Below, one piece after another: positions 26,401-37,540 of a stretch of DNA of 64,000 nucleotides. The stretch is from Punica granatum (taxonomy: Eukaryota; Streptophyta; Magnoliopsida; Myrtales; Lythraceae). The stretch is taken from positions 19,492,568 to 19,556,567 of the forward strand of contig NC_045134.1 in assembly GCF_007655135.1 (NCBI RefSeq), read 5' to 3'. The notes under the pieces were generated by a model that did not search any database, was not told the origin of the DNA, and saw only the letters and a list, made by a program, of their open reading frames with translations. Positions within the stretch are counted from its first letter, which is position 1. Each line of letters begins with the position of its first letter. The position numbers and the translations under genes were made by a program.

Positions 26401-29034
26401 GAAAACAATAATTGATTAATGATTTGCATGCTTTCATCAAAAAGGCTTGTTAAATGCAATCCAGCACGTACTACCTTATTTTTTGGTTATTAAATGAAAA
26501 GAAACCATGAAACAGCGACAACTTTCTACAATAAAACGGAAGGAATACTAGCAAACATTTGATTGGAAAATTTGGGAATGGCGTCCCTAGGCTAACTCCC
26601 TTCTCCAATATCATTAATGTTTTAATGTAAACGTGCAACATATGTACTTCCAACAAAAGGCTTACAGCTACCAGTGATCCATAAGCTGAACCTAAAATAT
26701 CATGTTTAAAGATTCACATAAAAAAATAATAAATAATAATAATAAAAAGAGTCAATGCCTCAGTGTACCTCAGAAGAAGTAAAGACTGTCTGAAGTACAA
26801 GACACCTTTTGGCGCATCGGACTCGGCAAGCATCTGGTAGATAACAGACAGAGACCCGATATCATCCACTGAAGACCACCGGGCATACAATTGCATCCAA
26901 CAGTCGGCTGTCATCCAGTTCTCAACATGCTCCCTCACAAGCGTCCTGAGCTGGAAAGCTGCCACACGTCCCTCGAACATCCTGTAGTCTGGGGACAGAG
27001 TGAGGATTGCCTGTACATCGCAAATTGCTGATTGATAGTCCTCGATGACAAGGTAGAAGCAGAAGCGTAGCTCAAGGCACTCTAGAGCAAGCTTAAACCC
27101 TAGGACTCGATTGATCTCCGAGAGTGCACCCTGAACATCTTGCTTCCTCATCAAGGAAGCAGCCCTGTACATGTAAGGGTATGTGAGTGTAGGATCCAGT
27201 TTAGTCGCACTCTCAAGGTCTTCCCACTTCTTGTCCCCATCACAATATAGTGATCTTTCCTGGTGCATCCATCCTAGAGGGCTCTCGGACTGGGATGAGA
27301 TCACAGAGCTAAGCTTCTCATATGACCATTGACTTTGACCCTTCATGTAAGATAGTCTTGCCAATCCCACAACAGAGTAAACATGGCCTGCCCTGAAGGC
27401 TTCATCAAAGAGATTTTCTGCCTCATCAAACTCCTTTCTCAAGAGTCTAACACAGCCTAATTGGTGGAAAGCTAATAACCTCTGTCTCTCATTCTCAGCC
27501 GATTCCAGCATTTGTTCGAGAAAACAAGCCGTCTTGTCTGACCTAGGGTCGAGGTTCATAGCAACTTCACCTAACAAACAGTATAGCGAGAAAGAAGCTG
27601 GCCCCGCCATGATCAACCTCTGCTGCCTATTAGCATTGCTAAATATTTGGACCACCCTCTCATCACTCAAACAATCGGGGAGCTCATGGAGAAACACTTG
27701 CAAGCAGGAAGCAGCAAGAACGCGGGAGTCCTCTTCGAGAGCGTAGTCCATGAGTTCCACTGCATCATCCCTTGAAGAAACGAGAGATGCGAGCTTCCTG
27801 TCGCATACATCTTTCAGAGTTTCGCAACAAAACCTGTTTGCGAAAACCAGTATTTCCAGCAAAAGGTCTGGAGGAACTTCGTCCAAATTGCCTGTCGAGC
27901 AGAATTCACTTATAGCCCCCATGCTCAAAGCAGAGATGTTGTTCTCTGACAAATCTATGTCTTCCAAAAGTGATTCTGTGAAGCATCCATTAAGCATCGC
28001 ATGAAATGGAGCGGAGAGGCCAGCAATCTTCTGCCTATTGCAGACTATCCTCTCATCCCCAATCCTGAAGACCACATTCCTAGGAGCAGTATCACCATCT
28101 AAGGAAACATTCTCCTCTGATCGCACACTTACATCAATCGGAAGCAAAGAGGCAACATCCATGTGGCCAAATTCTTGGGCACACTTACCACAAGTTCCAA
28201 GCAAATCAGCAATAAGCTCCTCTCCTTGTTTCTCATATTTCAACCAAGCACCAAAGACGAGCTTCTCGTGAACAGAGCTTGCCTTTTGCCAAGCTGCACG
28301 TAGGCTCCTTCTCATCAATTTGCCTTCTCCAAGGCCCCTGAAGACCTGGAACTTCAGTAAGTATAGGTTGGACCTCTCTTGAGGAGGGCAAGTCTCTAGT
28401 TCTTCATGGATGTGTGCTAAAGCTTCTACATAATCAATGGGTTTAAAATATGGCAAAATTGGCGGCTCAGGGACCTTGATCAAAGATTCTCTGCAGCATC
28501 TCAAATTAAACCAAAATATTGTATTAGTAAATTTTAGAGGGAAGATGGACAGAATTTCTCTCTATAAAGGAGAACAATTTGTATACACAACTGATCGGAG
28601 ATTAATATATTATAAATACAGGCTTCCATCGTCTTGCTTTATCCTTTGATGGGTCCCAATAGTAGTTATACCGAAATTTCAAATACATTGTGATCCCCAC
28701 AGCCCTTCAATTGCCTCACGTTTAGGCCTGCATATATCTATGGAAACCCACCCATATAAAGATAACAATAGAGATCTCAAAGCAACTCGTAATGGCTGTG
28801 CTTTTAGCACAAAAGGGTTCCAATCTGACAGCCATAAGAATTCGAAAGAAACGCACGCGCGCGCATGTGTGGGTGTGTGAATATCAAAAGAAGATGAACT
28901 TACATTGAGGAAGAAAAGGAGTGCTGAGAAGAGGATTTGGAGAGTTTCCCTCTCTCAACTTGAAGCCAAGACTGTGGATTGAGGGCATTGAGCTGTGTCT
29001 CTTTATAGGATTCAGAGGGAAAGAATGTCCTCAT
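23479..29034 (-). CDS. EOL1: ETO1-like protein (BTB domain plus TPR repeats), ETO1-LIKE 1 type, 5 exons
   Basis: Minus-strand exons: 29034-28904, 28499-26769, 26027-25736, 24807-24498 and 23699-23479. All sites are GT-AG and the frame is continuous to 894 residues, close to the size I recall for Arabidopsis EOL1. The start is MRTFFPSESYKETQLN, followed by LNPQSWLQVERGKL, both hallmarks of EOL1 rather than ETO1. The BTB domain lies around residues 190-300 (NVVFRIGDERIVC, SAPFHAMLNGCFTES). TPR units follow to the end (YPYMYRAASLMRKQDVQGA, AHQGLARVYYLRNEKAAAY, LHLLHLRAAFHEHIGDV), and the C-terminus is LHSRVNSHEP. In Arabidopsis, ETO1 and the EOL proteins bind type-2 ACC synthases and link them to a CUL3 ubiquitin ligase through the BTB domain, which limits ethylene synthesis. 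No lesions were seen. The symbol is assigned by recalled similarity only. Confidence 0.93.
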
Positions 29035-30376
29035 GTGGCATAAGAGATGGAACAACTCCCAGATCTCCACAATAAACACACTAGGGTTTCTCTCAGCACA
29101 AACAAACAATCAAAACAACCCCAGAAATGGAGAAAAATTCTCCTCCCCCAACACCAAATTAGAAAAAACAAAAAACAAAATGTCTACTGAAATTTACACT
29201 CTCAGCTGCTTCTACCGATGACATGATCCAACCCCAGATAGAATGATCCAGCACAAGATGGAATTAGGGCTTAACTATCCTCCCTAACCTTAAAAAAACC
29301 GAACTTTACGCAGAAATCTGCAGCAATTCCAAGCGATTGAGGGGGGAACGAACGGAATCGAACCTACAGGGAGCTGAACGATTAGCAGCAGAACAAGAAA
29401 TGGCCCAATACCCACCAACAGTTTGCGCGAGATCTCTACCAAACCCACATTTTACCCCCCGAATCTACTCAAGATAGTCCAAAATCAGAAGAGCGAGAGA
29501 GTGTGTGTGTGTGTGTGTGTTGAGACGACGAAGAGAGGAGTTGAGCTGAGACCCACTTTACTTCGATGATGCAGAGAACAAATCGGAGGGGAGCGGAGGA
29601 TTCTGTGCCTGCACAGAGGCGTGGCGAGATCAGAGTGCACGACACAGATGCAGAGAGAGAGAGAGAAGAGAGAGGAGAGAGAATCCAAAGGGGAAACTTT
29701 TGTTTGTTGTATTTTTTTTCTTTTTTTTTTTTTTTGCTGCGTTTGCTTTGGTTGGGTAAATGGGAAAAGTATTTTTCTTTTTGTCGTCGATTTCTTTTAA
29801 TTTTCGATTTTATTTTTTGTGGATTCATTTGGGCCCCGGGGGGCAAGATTTACGACAGCCGTTTTTTTTTCTTTTTATAAATTTTGGTCCGGAAAAGTAC
29901 AAATATGTAATGCACGACAAGACACAGAGCAGAAGTGATCTGAACGAGCGGGAAGAACTGATTGATTAGGAGAAGCTGATATAAAACGGCATCGTACTCA
30001 AAGTGAGACCTCTCTACCAAATCCATGATTTTTTACGTTTAGGCCATTTTTTGCTTGTAAGATATTTGAAACATTAGCTGGGATTCGATTTTGTTAGGGG
30101 AACTGAAATTCCAGAATTATTTGTTTGCTTTCCGGGATTTGTGTTTCACGGAAAATTTCAAAATTAACCGAATTCATTTTGGGTCAAGCATAAGAAGCAG
30201 CTATAATTTTGATTTTGTTATTATACTAGTTAAGTGACTCTTGCGATGCACATATTTACTCTTTTAATGTTAAATGCAACAATGTTTTTAAAGTAACATC
30301 TTGATATATTATATATCTTTTTCATTAGTATCATACTAGCTCTTATAACTTAAAACTTACAACCACGTAAAATTAA
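29035..30376. promoter_or_regulatory. Upstream region of the ETO1-like gene with GT and GA microsatellites
   Basis: It holds the presumed 5' untranslated region and promoter of the minus-strand ETO1-like gene. A (GT)n run lies at about 29501-29521 and a GA-rich run at about 29649-29682, followed by long T tracts. GA/CT-rich DNA near transcription starts is common in plants. There may be an upstream non-coding exon, but none can be placed by eye. From about 30000 to 30367 no feature was recognised. Confidence 0.45.
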
Positions 30377-30821
30377 GGAATATTTGCACGGTTGGTACAG
30401 AAAGATTTGAAAAGTTGCACAATTGGCACAAAAGTTTTGAAATTCCACAAGCAGCTCAAAAACTTTGAAAAACGCATCAATCAAGTACATTCCGTTAATT
30501 CTAGACTAACGCCGTTAGTTGTTGCTCACGTGGCAGATGACGAGTCACATGCCATATGACGTGGCAGCTGACGTGGACCAAATTGAATCTGAATGGCGAG
30601 TGGTGGAGAAAAAATGTGACATGGCAACGGAAGGGTTTTGATGGTACAACAATTTGATGTAAAAAAATTTGCATACCGTAACGTACTGATGCAAAATTTT
30701 TTCTACTTTTAGCTTATTAGTATAGAAAGTTTGCTACTGTAATAATTACGCAACAGAGCGTATCGTTACGTAACATATTAGTACAAAAAGTTTAGGACAC
30801 GTAACGGATTGTGTAAAGTTA
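30377..30821 (+). repeat. Left terminal inverted repeat of the MULE
   Basis: It runs from ggaatatttgcacggttggt to cggattgtgtaaagtta and is the reverse complement, with scattered mismatches, of 33006-33450. Confidence 0.9.
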
Positions 30822-31620
30822 CAATGTTTTAGTGTTTTTTTTGCAGGTTGTGACATTAATCTCTCTCTCACATGTATCTCTCTTCTCCCTCCTCTCTCTT
30901 CCCACTGAAATCTCTCTCTCGTGTCTCTCTTTCTTCTCTATCTCACTTTTCTCTCTTCTTTCATTCATCTCCATTGTTATCAGAACCGGACCGGCCCGAC
31001 CGGTTTGACCAGTCGGACCGAAAACCGAACCTATGATCAGTCCGATTCACTTTAAAAATCGAAAATGCATAAAAAAAATCGGGGAACCCAAAAAACCGGT
31101 CGATTTTTAGATAAACCCAGTGAACCCATTTGAACCGGCCGGTTGCATGGGTTTAGAAATTTTAAACAGAATCCGACCCGAAATCCTCCCCTCCCGACCC
31201 GAGCGAAAATTGCAGAATGCAGATCCTACCCTAGTCGTCTCCTTCAATTCTTCCTTATGTTCTTCATCTTCATCAGCTCATCTTTAGAGTTCATTTTTCT
31301 TCCTTCCGCTCTGATTCTTCTGATTTCTGAATCCGCCATCGCTCTTCGCTCCTCTAATTCTTCTTCTCCTTCGAAGCCCCCTCGACCCCAGCGGAAATTG
31401 CAGAGTTGAATTGCGAAAACCCTAGTCATCTTCTTCATTCTGTTCTGGATCCATCGTCGCTCTTCGCTCCTCTGATTCTTCTTCTCCTTCTCCTTCCAGC
31501 AGTAGAGTCGACCCAGAGTTTGGAGAATCAAGGGCAGAGTCGACCCATTTTGGTTCGAGCTTCCTCTCCCTCTTCTCCATTGCTTGCGGTTGCGGTGACA
31601 AATTGAACGTCCCTCAACCC

Positions 31621-32190
31621 CAACGCCACGACTAACCCCATTGTCACTCCCTGCTTCACCACCCGCAACATCTCATTTAAAACTCCGTTTTTGATCGACA
31701 CCCACATCACCAAACCCGACAACACTTCCGATTCCGGGTCTTCGTCCGCCCAAGGCGCAGTTCGGAGGAATCAGGTTCCTAGTGGTAAGCCGCGGAGTGC
31801 TGTCCTCGAGATCAAGAAGCCCTCAAATGAAATTGGAGCTTTGAATGGGTAGAAAGGGGATGAAGGGGATGGGATTATCCTGAGACGCTGTGATTTGGGT
31901 AAGGGGAGGTGGGTGTATGATGAGAGCTACCCACTGTACACGAACTAGTCCTATCCATTCATCGATGAAGGGTTCAACTGTGGAGGGAATGGAAGGCCTG
32001 ATGTTGGCTACATGAAGTGGAGGTGACAACCTCATGACTGTCAAATCCCAAGGTTGAAATGAGACATCCTTTGGTTCCATGTCCTGTTTGTCTGTGGGTT
32101 GATTGAATGAAGTTGTGTTCAACTTTCTTACTTGCTCTGTGTGTATGATTGTTTAGGTTCAATGCGATCAGAGGGGACATTGGTTGGTTG
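31621..32190 (+). pseudogene. Captured fragment of a TBL (TRICHOME BIREFRINGENCE-LIKE) gene
   Basis: One frame reads, with stops, through SAVLEIKKPSNEIGALNG, CDLGKGRWVYDESYPLYTN and FIDEGFNCGGNGRPDVGYMK. These are the conserved start of the TBL domain of plant polysaccharide O-acetyltransferases (Golgi, cell-wall xylan or xyloglucan acetylation). TAG codons interrupt it twice, and the WRWQPHDC motif has its second Trp changed to TGA. After QIPR there is a donor (AAG|GTTGAA) and, about 95 bases on, an acceptor (TTGTTTAG|GTTCAATGCG). Joined, these give QIPRFNA as in the intact family, so the intron was captured and the source was genomic DNA, not mRNA. The catalytic GDS motif lies downstream in the family and is absent here. 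Confidence 0.85.
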
Positions 32191-32280
32191 ATTTTGCAAA
32201 GTCGATCCATTTTGGTGATGAAATTGCTACACGGATGCTAATTTGTTTTTTATTTGGTTGATGTCGGTGACCTTGGTTAG

Positions 32281-32339
32281 GAGGAGTTTTCAAGTTGGAG
32301 TTGTTTTTACCGGAAGAATATCCAATGGCTGCACCTAAG
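32281..32339 (+). pseudogene. Captured exon of a UBC13-type ubiquitin-conjugating enzyme (UBC35/UBC36 family)
   Basis: The exon reads [20 protein letters not shown], which is the core beta-sheet segment of the plant UBC13 family (E2 enzymes for K63-linked ubiquitin chains). It is bordered by an intron acceptor (ggttag) and a donor (AAG|GTGATT), so it is a genomic fragment. No other exon, and not the active-site cysteine, was found in the element. Confidence 0.85.
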
Positions 32340-33005
32340 GTGATTCAAGTTGAACTTCTGTTAATTGGTACTCGCTTGTTCCTGGTTTATGCTTGTTAAT
32401 GTTTTTCCTGAGTGGATTTCGCATTAAGTGTAACAGAAAACATAAATTAAGGCTGTCCCAGCAGTGTTAAATTTCTTTTTCTCCTTCTTTGATCCTATAA
32501 TAATGATTGATAATGGGAGAAAACTGAGATTCCATCTCATGCTTGTCTTGTTAAAAGGAGTAACATTTGGAACTTTGGTGATATGGGAGGATTATGACTT
32601 GAAATGTTCTGAAGTTCCTTAATTATAGATAGCAGATGATTACTTTTGTTAGTAGTGAAATGTTTTGAGGTTCCTTAATTATAGATAGTTGTCAGTAGTG
32701 TAACAATAACGGTTCAGAATCTCGTGGTGATTATTTTCTGAACAGATCATTCCGGTTAGTACCTTCATAAGGAGACTGTAGGACCAATTTTTTTCTTGTA
32801 TTTTTTTATATATTTTTTTAAAAATAATATTTATTTAATTATTTTATAATTAAACATACGGTCCGACCTATCAAACCCCCGGTTAAACCCATAAACCCAT
32901 GAACTCATGCCTCGGCCGGTTCGATAACACTATTCATCTCTCTCCCCACCCAGATCTCTCTCTCACATCTCTCTCTTGTCTTTCTCCTCTCTCTCCGCCA
33001 CCTTC

Positions 33006-33450
33006 TAACTTTACATAATCTGTTACGTGTCCTAAACTTTTTTTATCAATATGTTACATAAGGATATACTTTTTGTACGTAATTATTAAAGTAACGACTT
33101 TCTAAACCAATAGGTTAAAAGCATAAAACTTTTTTGCACCAATGTGTTACAGTATGCAAAATATTTTGTACCAAATTGTTACACCTTCAAAACCCTCACA
33201 TTGGCACGCCATGCTTTTTCCTACTACTCACCATTCAAGTTCAATTTGGTCCACGTCAACTGCCATGCCAGATGGCATGTGACACGTCATCTACCATATG
33301 AGCAACAATTGACGACGTTAATCCAGAATTGACGGAATGCACTTGATTGATAAGTTTTTCAAAGTTTATGTACCATTAGTGTAATTTTAAAACTTTTTGT
33401 ACTGATTATGTAACTTTTAAAACTTTTTGTACCAACTGTATAATTTTTCC
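33006..33450 (-). repeat. Right terminal inverted repeat of the MULE
   Basis: It runs from taactttacataatctgtt to ccaactgtataatttttcc and pairs with 30377-30821. The 9-bp repeat taaaattaa follows directly. Confidence 0.9.
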
Positions 33451-33459
33451 TAAAATTAA

Positions 33460-34020
33460 TTACAAGAATATCTAATACTTTAATTTTAATGAAACTGTTG
33501 GGCATTTAGTTCAAGTATTATTAGATTACAGGAAAGTGAAGATTGGAGAAAAAATTTCACTATGAAACCTTTTTTTCCTAGATTGTATGTCGAAATGTAA
33601 TATTATTATGTTTGGTAAATTATGTTGGATTATGAAAAATGTGTGTGATAATATAATATATGATTTATTTTTAAGTATGCCTACAAGACATAGCATGAGG
33701 AAGACACACGAAGTCTCTTGTTCAATGCCAAGTATTACAAACATGCTTAAGTTTAACAAGTTGCTTGGCCGAGACTCTGAGCAAAATCTCTATCCACGCA
33801 TTACTAGTAAGAAAGGCACACATTACCAATGTGGGTAGATTCAAGAGATTTTGCGCTTATTCTCTTTAAACAATATTTCAGGTTCGGGTTTTATGAATGG
33901 TGGAAATCCATGTTATGAGATATTTACTCTTTTATGAGTTTGGGATTTTGTATACTAGAATACACATAGATGAGATTAATTAACCAATAAAAGAAAAAGA
34001 AAAGAAAAGTGGGTGGATCA
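33460..34020. other. Intergenic, nothing recognised
   Basis: AT-rich DNA between the MULE and the LINE insertion. The ORFs present are short and show no family similarity that I recognise. Confidence 0.5.
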
Positions 34021-34037
34021 ATAAAATTCAACAATTC

Positions 34038-34417
34038 TTTTTTTTTTTTGGCAATTGAAGGATTCATTAAAGCAACATGAATAGTTTTGATGATACAATC
34101 AGTTACAGTACAGGGATAACATGTCCCTCCCACATCCAAATTAACAACTGAGACATAAAAGTATGAGCCACATCTAAAACCACTAAAGACTCATGTTGAT
34201 CTCTTCCCATCTTTGCGAGGACATGGGCACATGAGTTGGCCTCTTAACAGATATGCAAACAATGAACTTCATCCAGCTAATTGTAAAGTTTCCTACTGTC
34301 ATTTATGATAGGTTGAAGGAATAAATTAGACACGTCATTACCCTAAACCCAATCAGAGATCAGCTGAGCATCTAATTGTACACACAATTTTCGAACGCTA
34401 CAAGAGACAACCATATA
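34038..34417 (-). pseudogene. LINE piece 3: end of RNase H and poly(A)
   Basis: On the minus strand it reads MVVSCSVRKLCVQLDAQLIS, then after stops EANSCAHVLAKMGRDQHESL, the end of the plant LINE RNase H domain (compare the usual REANxxADxLA). It finishes in a poly(A) run. Confidence 0.83.
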
Positions 34418-36227
34418 CGGGGCGTTTGTTTTCGGAGTTAAAGTTACGATTTTGTGATTGTGATTGTGATTGTAGAAGAAGACAAAAAAAAATTAGACCG
34501 TTTGTGGGGTCCACCACTGTCAAGCTCGTGGCCTTGCCCCCACCACACCCCAGTCCGTGCAACATTCATTTCATTGCTTTGACTGAGAAGGAGAGGCCCC
34601 TACCACCGTTCTTCTGCTCTTCAGACACGGTACTACCTCCCCAACTTTCTTCCTTCTCTGATCTGCATCCGTGAAGCTTTAATCGTTGAATCTGTCGGTT
34701 TTTCCAGCACGGTCCCCATCCTCTACGAACGCGTGAAGGATTAGTCTCCCCTGCAGAATTCGGTCGTCTGTGAAGATCAGTGGACAGGCGTCGAACGCGT
34801 CGGGCCCCTACCAGTAAGCTTTACGGTATAAGAGCGTCTTCGTCCGAAGCTAATTCCATATCGAAGGGAAAGGTACTTTCTTCCACCAATTTCAAATTAC
34901 ATTCAGTGATTTTCCCCAATTTTTATGCCGGGATGAGGATAGGTCTGCGGGCGAGTTGTTTGACGAAATTGCTGATGATTTTTGGTCGATTTCTGAAACA
35001 TTGCTTTCTGTGGACATCTGTGGGGTTGATTTTGTTATTGCATTTGGTCAATTTGTCTATTCCGGCGATATTGGATTGGAATTTTGATCTGTTATGATGT
35101 TTTGTTTTGCTGAAACCTACGTTTGCCGCTTGTTTGTTTCCCCTGGTTACAGGCAGCACACATGCTCGATGAAATGTCTGTGACGGGCTTACTAGAAATA
35201 GCATGAATTCCGAAATCTGCTTCTGCTTTCGGTCTCTGCTGTTCATCCAAAGTAACAGAAAGCATTATCAAAGCTTGAATTTTCTGTGTTATTATGCTTG
35301 AATGACTGGCAATTAAATGCCATTAATTTCATAAACCGTCGTTGTTCTTCTTGAATTTGCTCTGTGCTTGTTATGTTTGTTTAGATTACACTTTTGATCT
35401 GTCAGAATTAGTTTACAGAAGCTTAGGTTGCACAAAAGGGGTACATTGGAGTCTGTTGGAGAGAAGTAACTAGTCCTGACTGAGCTTTACTTTTCTGATT
35501 TGTTGCTTCCAGAGGTGCGGTTTAGGTTTCTCGATAACAAATATTTGTCATCGCAATAATGTCAATGTAGCAGATTTGTATGCATGAAGGACAATATTAC
35601 TGTGATATTGTCCTCATAGTATGTATCTTGTCAGATGAACTTTCTGTACTTTTGCATACTGATCTATAGCATGGGTTGATGAACTTTCTGTCAGATGAAC
35701 TTTGTGTCAGAGGAACTTTCTGTAGTTTTATTGAATGTGTTGTTGCTCTTGCTGATGATTCGTTATTGCTATGGTAAAGAATGGAGCTATTTCTGTCAAT
35801 TTTTCAGGGAAAATAGATCGGTTTGATTGCTCTGGTCTGTAGTTTTATTGACTGAAATAATATGATGTGTATGTTCATAAGCTATTATGTATTTGATTAT
35901 TAGTTGATCATGCGATATAGAGTCTGTTTGTTTGCTTTACGCATTGTGAAATTTTCCAGTGAGGGAAAAAATGTGGATTTAGCATTTCTTTATGATAAGC
36001 CAATAACTTTTGTTTATGTGCTAACTTTAGGTAGGGAAACAACTTGGTTATGTACGTCGAATTTGGACATATTCTCTGCTTTTTGCATTGAAGATGTTGG
36101 CTTGCTTGCATATTTATATGTCTGTTTTGGTGCTGCATTTTCAACAAGTGCACACAAACATTGTTGTTTCTCACATTTTTTATTGTATCACCGTTGTATA
36201 AGTTGTTGTTTTAGTTGTTTCAAAGAC

Positions 36228-37249
36228 ATGGCACCCAAGGGTGAAGGCGTACTTGAGTGGACTGAAGCGCTGGAGAATGCTTTCATTACCATCTTGCTCG
36301 AGAAGTTCACAAGGACGCATACAACATATTGGAAAGCCAGGGACTGGGAACAAATGAATAAGGAGCTGGAAGAGCAATTCCCAGGCACCATTCTGGACGC
36401 CAACAAGTTGAGGCAGAAACTACGCAGACTGAGGATCCAATACACGCAGTTCACCGAGCTGATTGGGCACACTGGAGTCGGCTGGGATGAGACAACCAAT
36501 ACCGTAAAAGCGAATGCTGATGTCTGGGACAAGTTTATTAAGGTATAGTAACACTAACCTTTACTTCTGATACTTTTTTCAGTTTGTAATTTTCCACATA
36601 CAGTAGTTCATATTTTTATATTTCTTTCTTTTTTTAAAACATGCAGAAGAACAGCAGCTTCAAGACTTTTCAGAACAAAGGTTGCAAGCATTACACATCA
36701 TTAAAAGAGTTGTTCAGGTCTAAGACAGCAACAGGTGCATTACGAATTTCATCGACCGACCCACCAAAGAGCCCAGAAACATATGCACGCATGGAAGAGG
36801 AGTTCCTAGCAGCAGCGTCAAGCCGTGGGAAAGAACCGATCAATCTTGACGAGGGATCCGGCGATAGTGATGACCCCGTTAATGAGGTTACCGAACCAGT
36901 TGTTACTGGGTCCCGTCGTCGTGTGCGCAAAAGGAGTTCGACCACCGGGTCGCGGTTGCAGGAGTGCCTGGACATGTTGAAGTGCAATCTCAGCAATAGG
37001 GACAAGGACATACATTGTACCCCTCCTGAAACGAAGAAAAGCAAATCCGTGACGAGCCCCGACAAACCAGCAAAGGGCAGCATCGAGGAGGCGATGGATG
37101 TGCTGAATAAAATGCGTCCATCCATGTCCATAAAAGAGTATCTCGTGGCTAGTGATCGTCTTTCAAGGGAGGAGCACACACGGCGTATGTTCATGTGCCT
37201 TCTCGATGATACAAGGTTGCCATGGGTTTGTAGCCTGCTTGACCCTTGA
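36228..37249 (+). CDS. Harbinger ORF1: Myb/SANT-like DNA-binding protein
   Basis: Two exons, 36228-36542 and 36647-37249, join in frame to 305 residues. The start MAPKGEGVLEWTEALENAFI opens a Myb/SANT-like domain of plant Harbinger elements. It continues with the family phrase YWKARDWEQMNKELEEQFPG, KLRQKLRRLRIQYTQFTELI and WDETTNTVKANADVWDKFIK. The second half is low in motif content, with an acidic stretch (NLDEGSGDSDDPVNE), a basic stretch (SRRRVRKRSS, possibly a nuclear signal) and a helical end (SIEEAMDVLNKMRPSMSIKE). In this superfamily ORF1 binds the element ends or helps the transposase enter the nucleus. No stop or frameshift was seen. An upstream in-frame extension from 35904 exists but is hydrophobic and unlikely to be used. 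Confidence 0.88.
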
Positions 37250-37540
37250 ACGGCCACGGTCCATCGTCTACTACGATAGATCTTTATAACTAAGAGTTTA
37301 TTTGTTATGTCATTTACTAGACCTTTGTTTTATATTTGTTGCGTGTGCTATGTTGTTGATTGAACTATGTGTTTGTTTTATGTGACTCTTCTGACATGCA
37401 GTTACGATGTTTGTGCATTGCACTTGCATTTGTTTAACATGTCACGCCTAATTCCTTTGACCATCTCATTTCAATTCTATGCTTTGGTAATCTGCCATCT
37501 TGTTTGTCGATATAGTTCGCCAAGCTAAAGGGAACACACA

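Larger units (their letters stand above)
30972..32932. mobile_element. Nested hAT-like element carrying fragments of two host genes
   Basis: The left end reads CATTGTTATCAGAACCGG. The right end, reverse-complemented, reads TAGTGTTATCGAACCGG. The flanks carry the direct repeat ttcatctc (30964-30971 and 32933-32940), or 9 bp if the preceding 'a' is counted. An 8-bp duplication and ends of the form C/T-A-x-x-G suggest a hAT element; a 9-bp reading would suit a MULE. The subterminal regions are rich in CCGGTT. The interior holds no transposase but carries recognisable pieces of a TBL gene and a UBC13-type gene, so it is a gene-capturing (Pack-type) element. It lies inside the older MULE at 30377-33450. 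Confidence 0.8.
30377..33450. mobile_element. MULE-type element with long inverted repeats, non-autonomous, containing a nested element
   Basis: Two inverted repeats of 445 bp (30377-30821 and 33006-33450) end in GGAA and are flanked by a perfect 9-bp direct repeat, taaaattaa (30368-30376 and 33451-33459). Long inverted repeats and a 9-bp target duplication are the signature of Mutator-like elements. Once the nested element at 30972-32932 is removed, the original body is only about 1.1 kb and pyrimidine-rich, with no transposase, so it needs a helper. The repeats contain several ACGTGGCA-like boxes. Confidence 0.9.

Noticed and set aside
26714..26768. C-terminal extension of the ETO1-like exon (…YTEALTLFIII).
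   Set aside because: It is intron read-through after the donor AG|GTACAC at 26769/26768; the next exon at 26027 gives RLNCPEAAMRSL as in the family.
31143..31620. ORFs before the TBL fragment as a coding gene.
   Set aside because: CT-rich sequence with an internal duplication (tcgctcttcgctcctct at about 31341 and 31454); no family similarity seen. It is probably the leader of a captured gene or element sequence.
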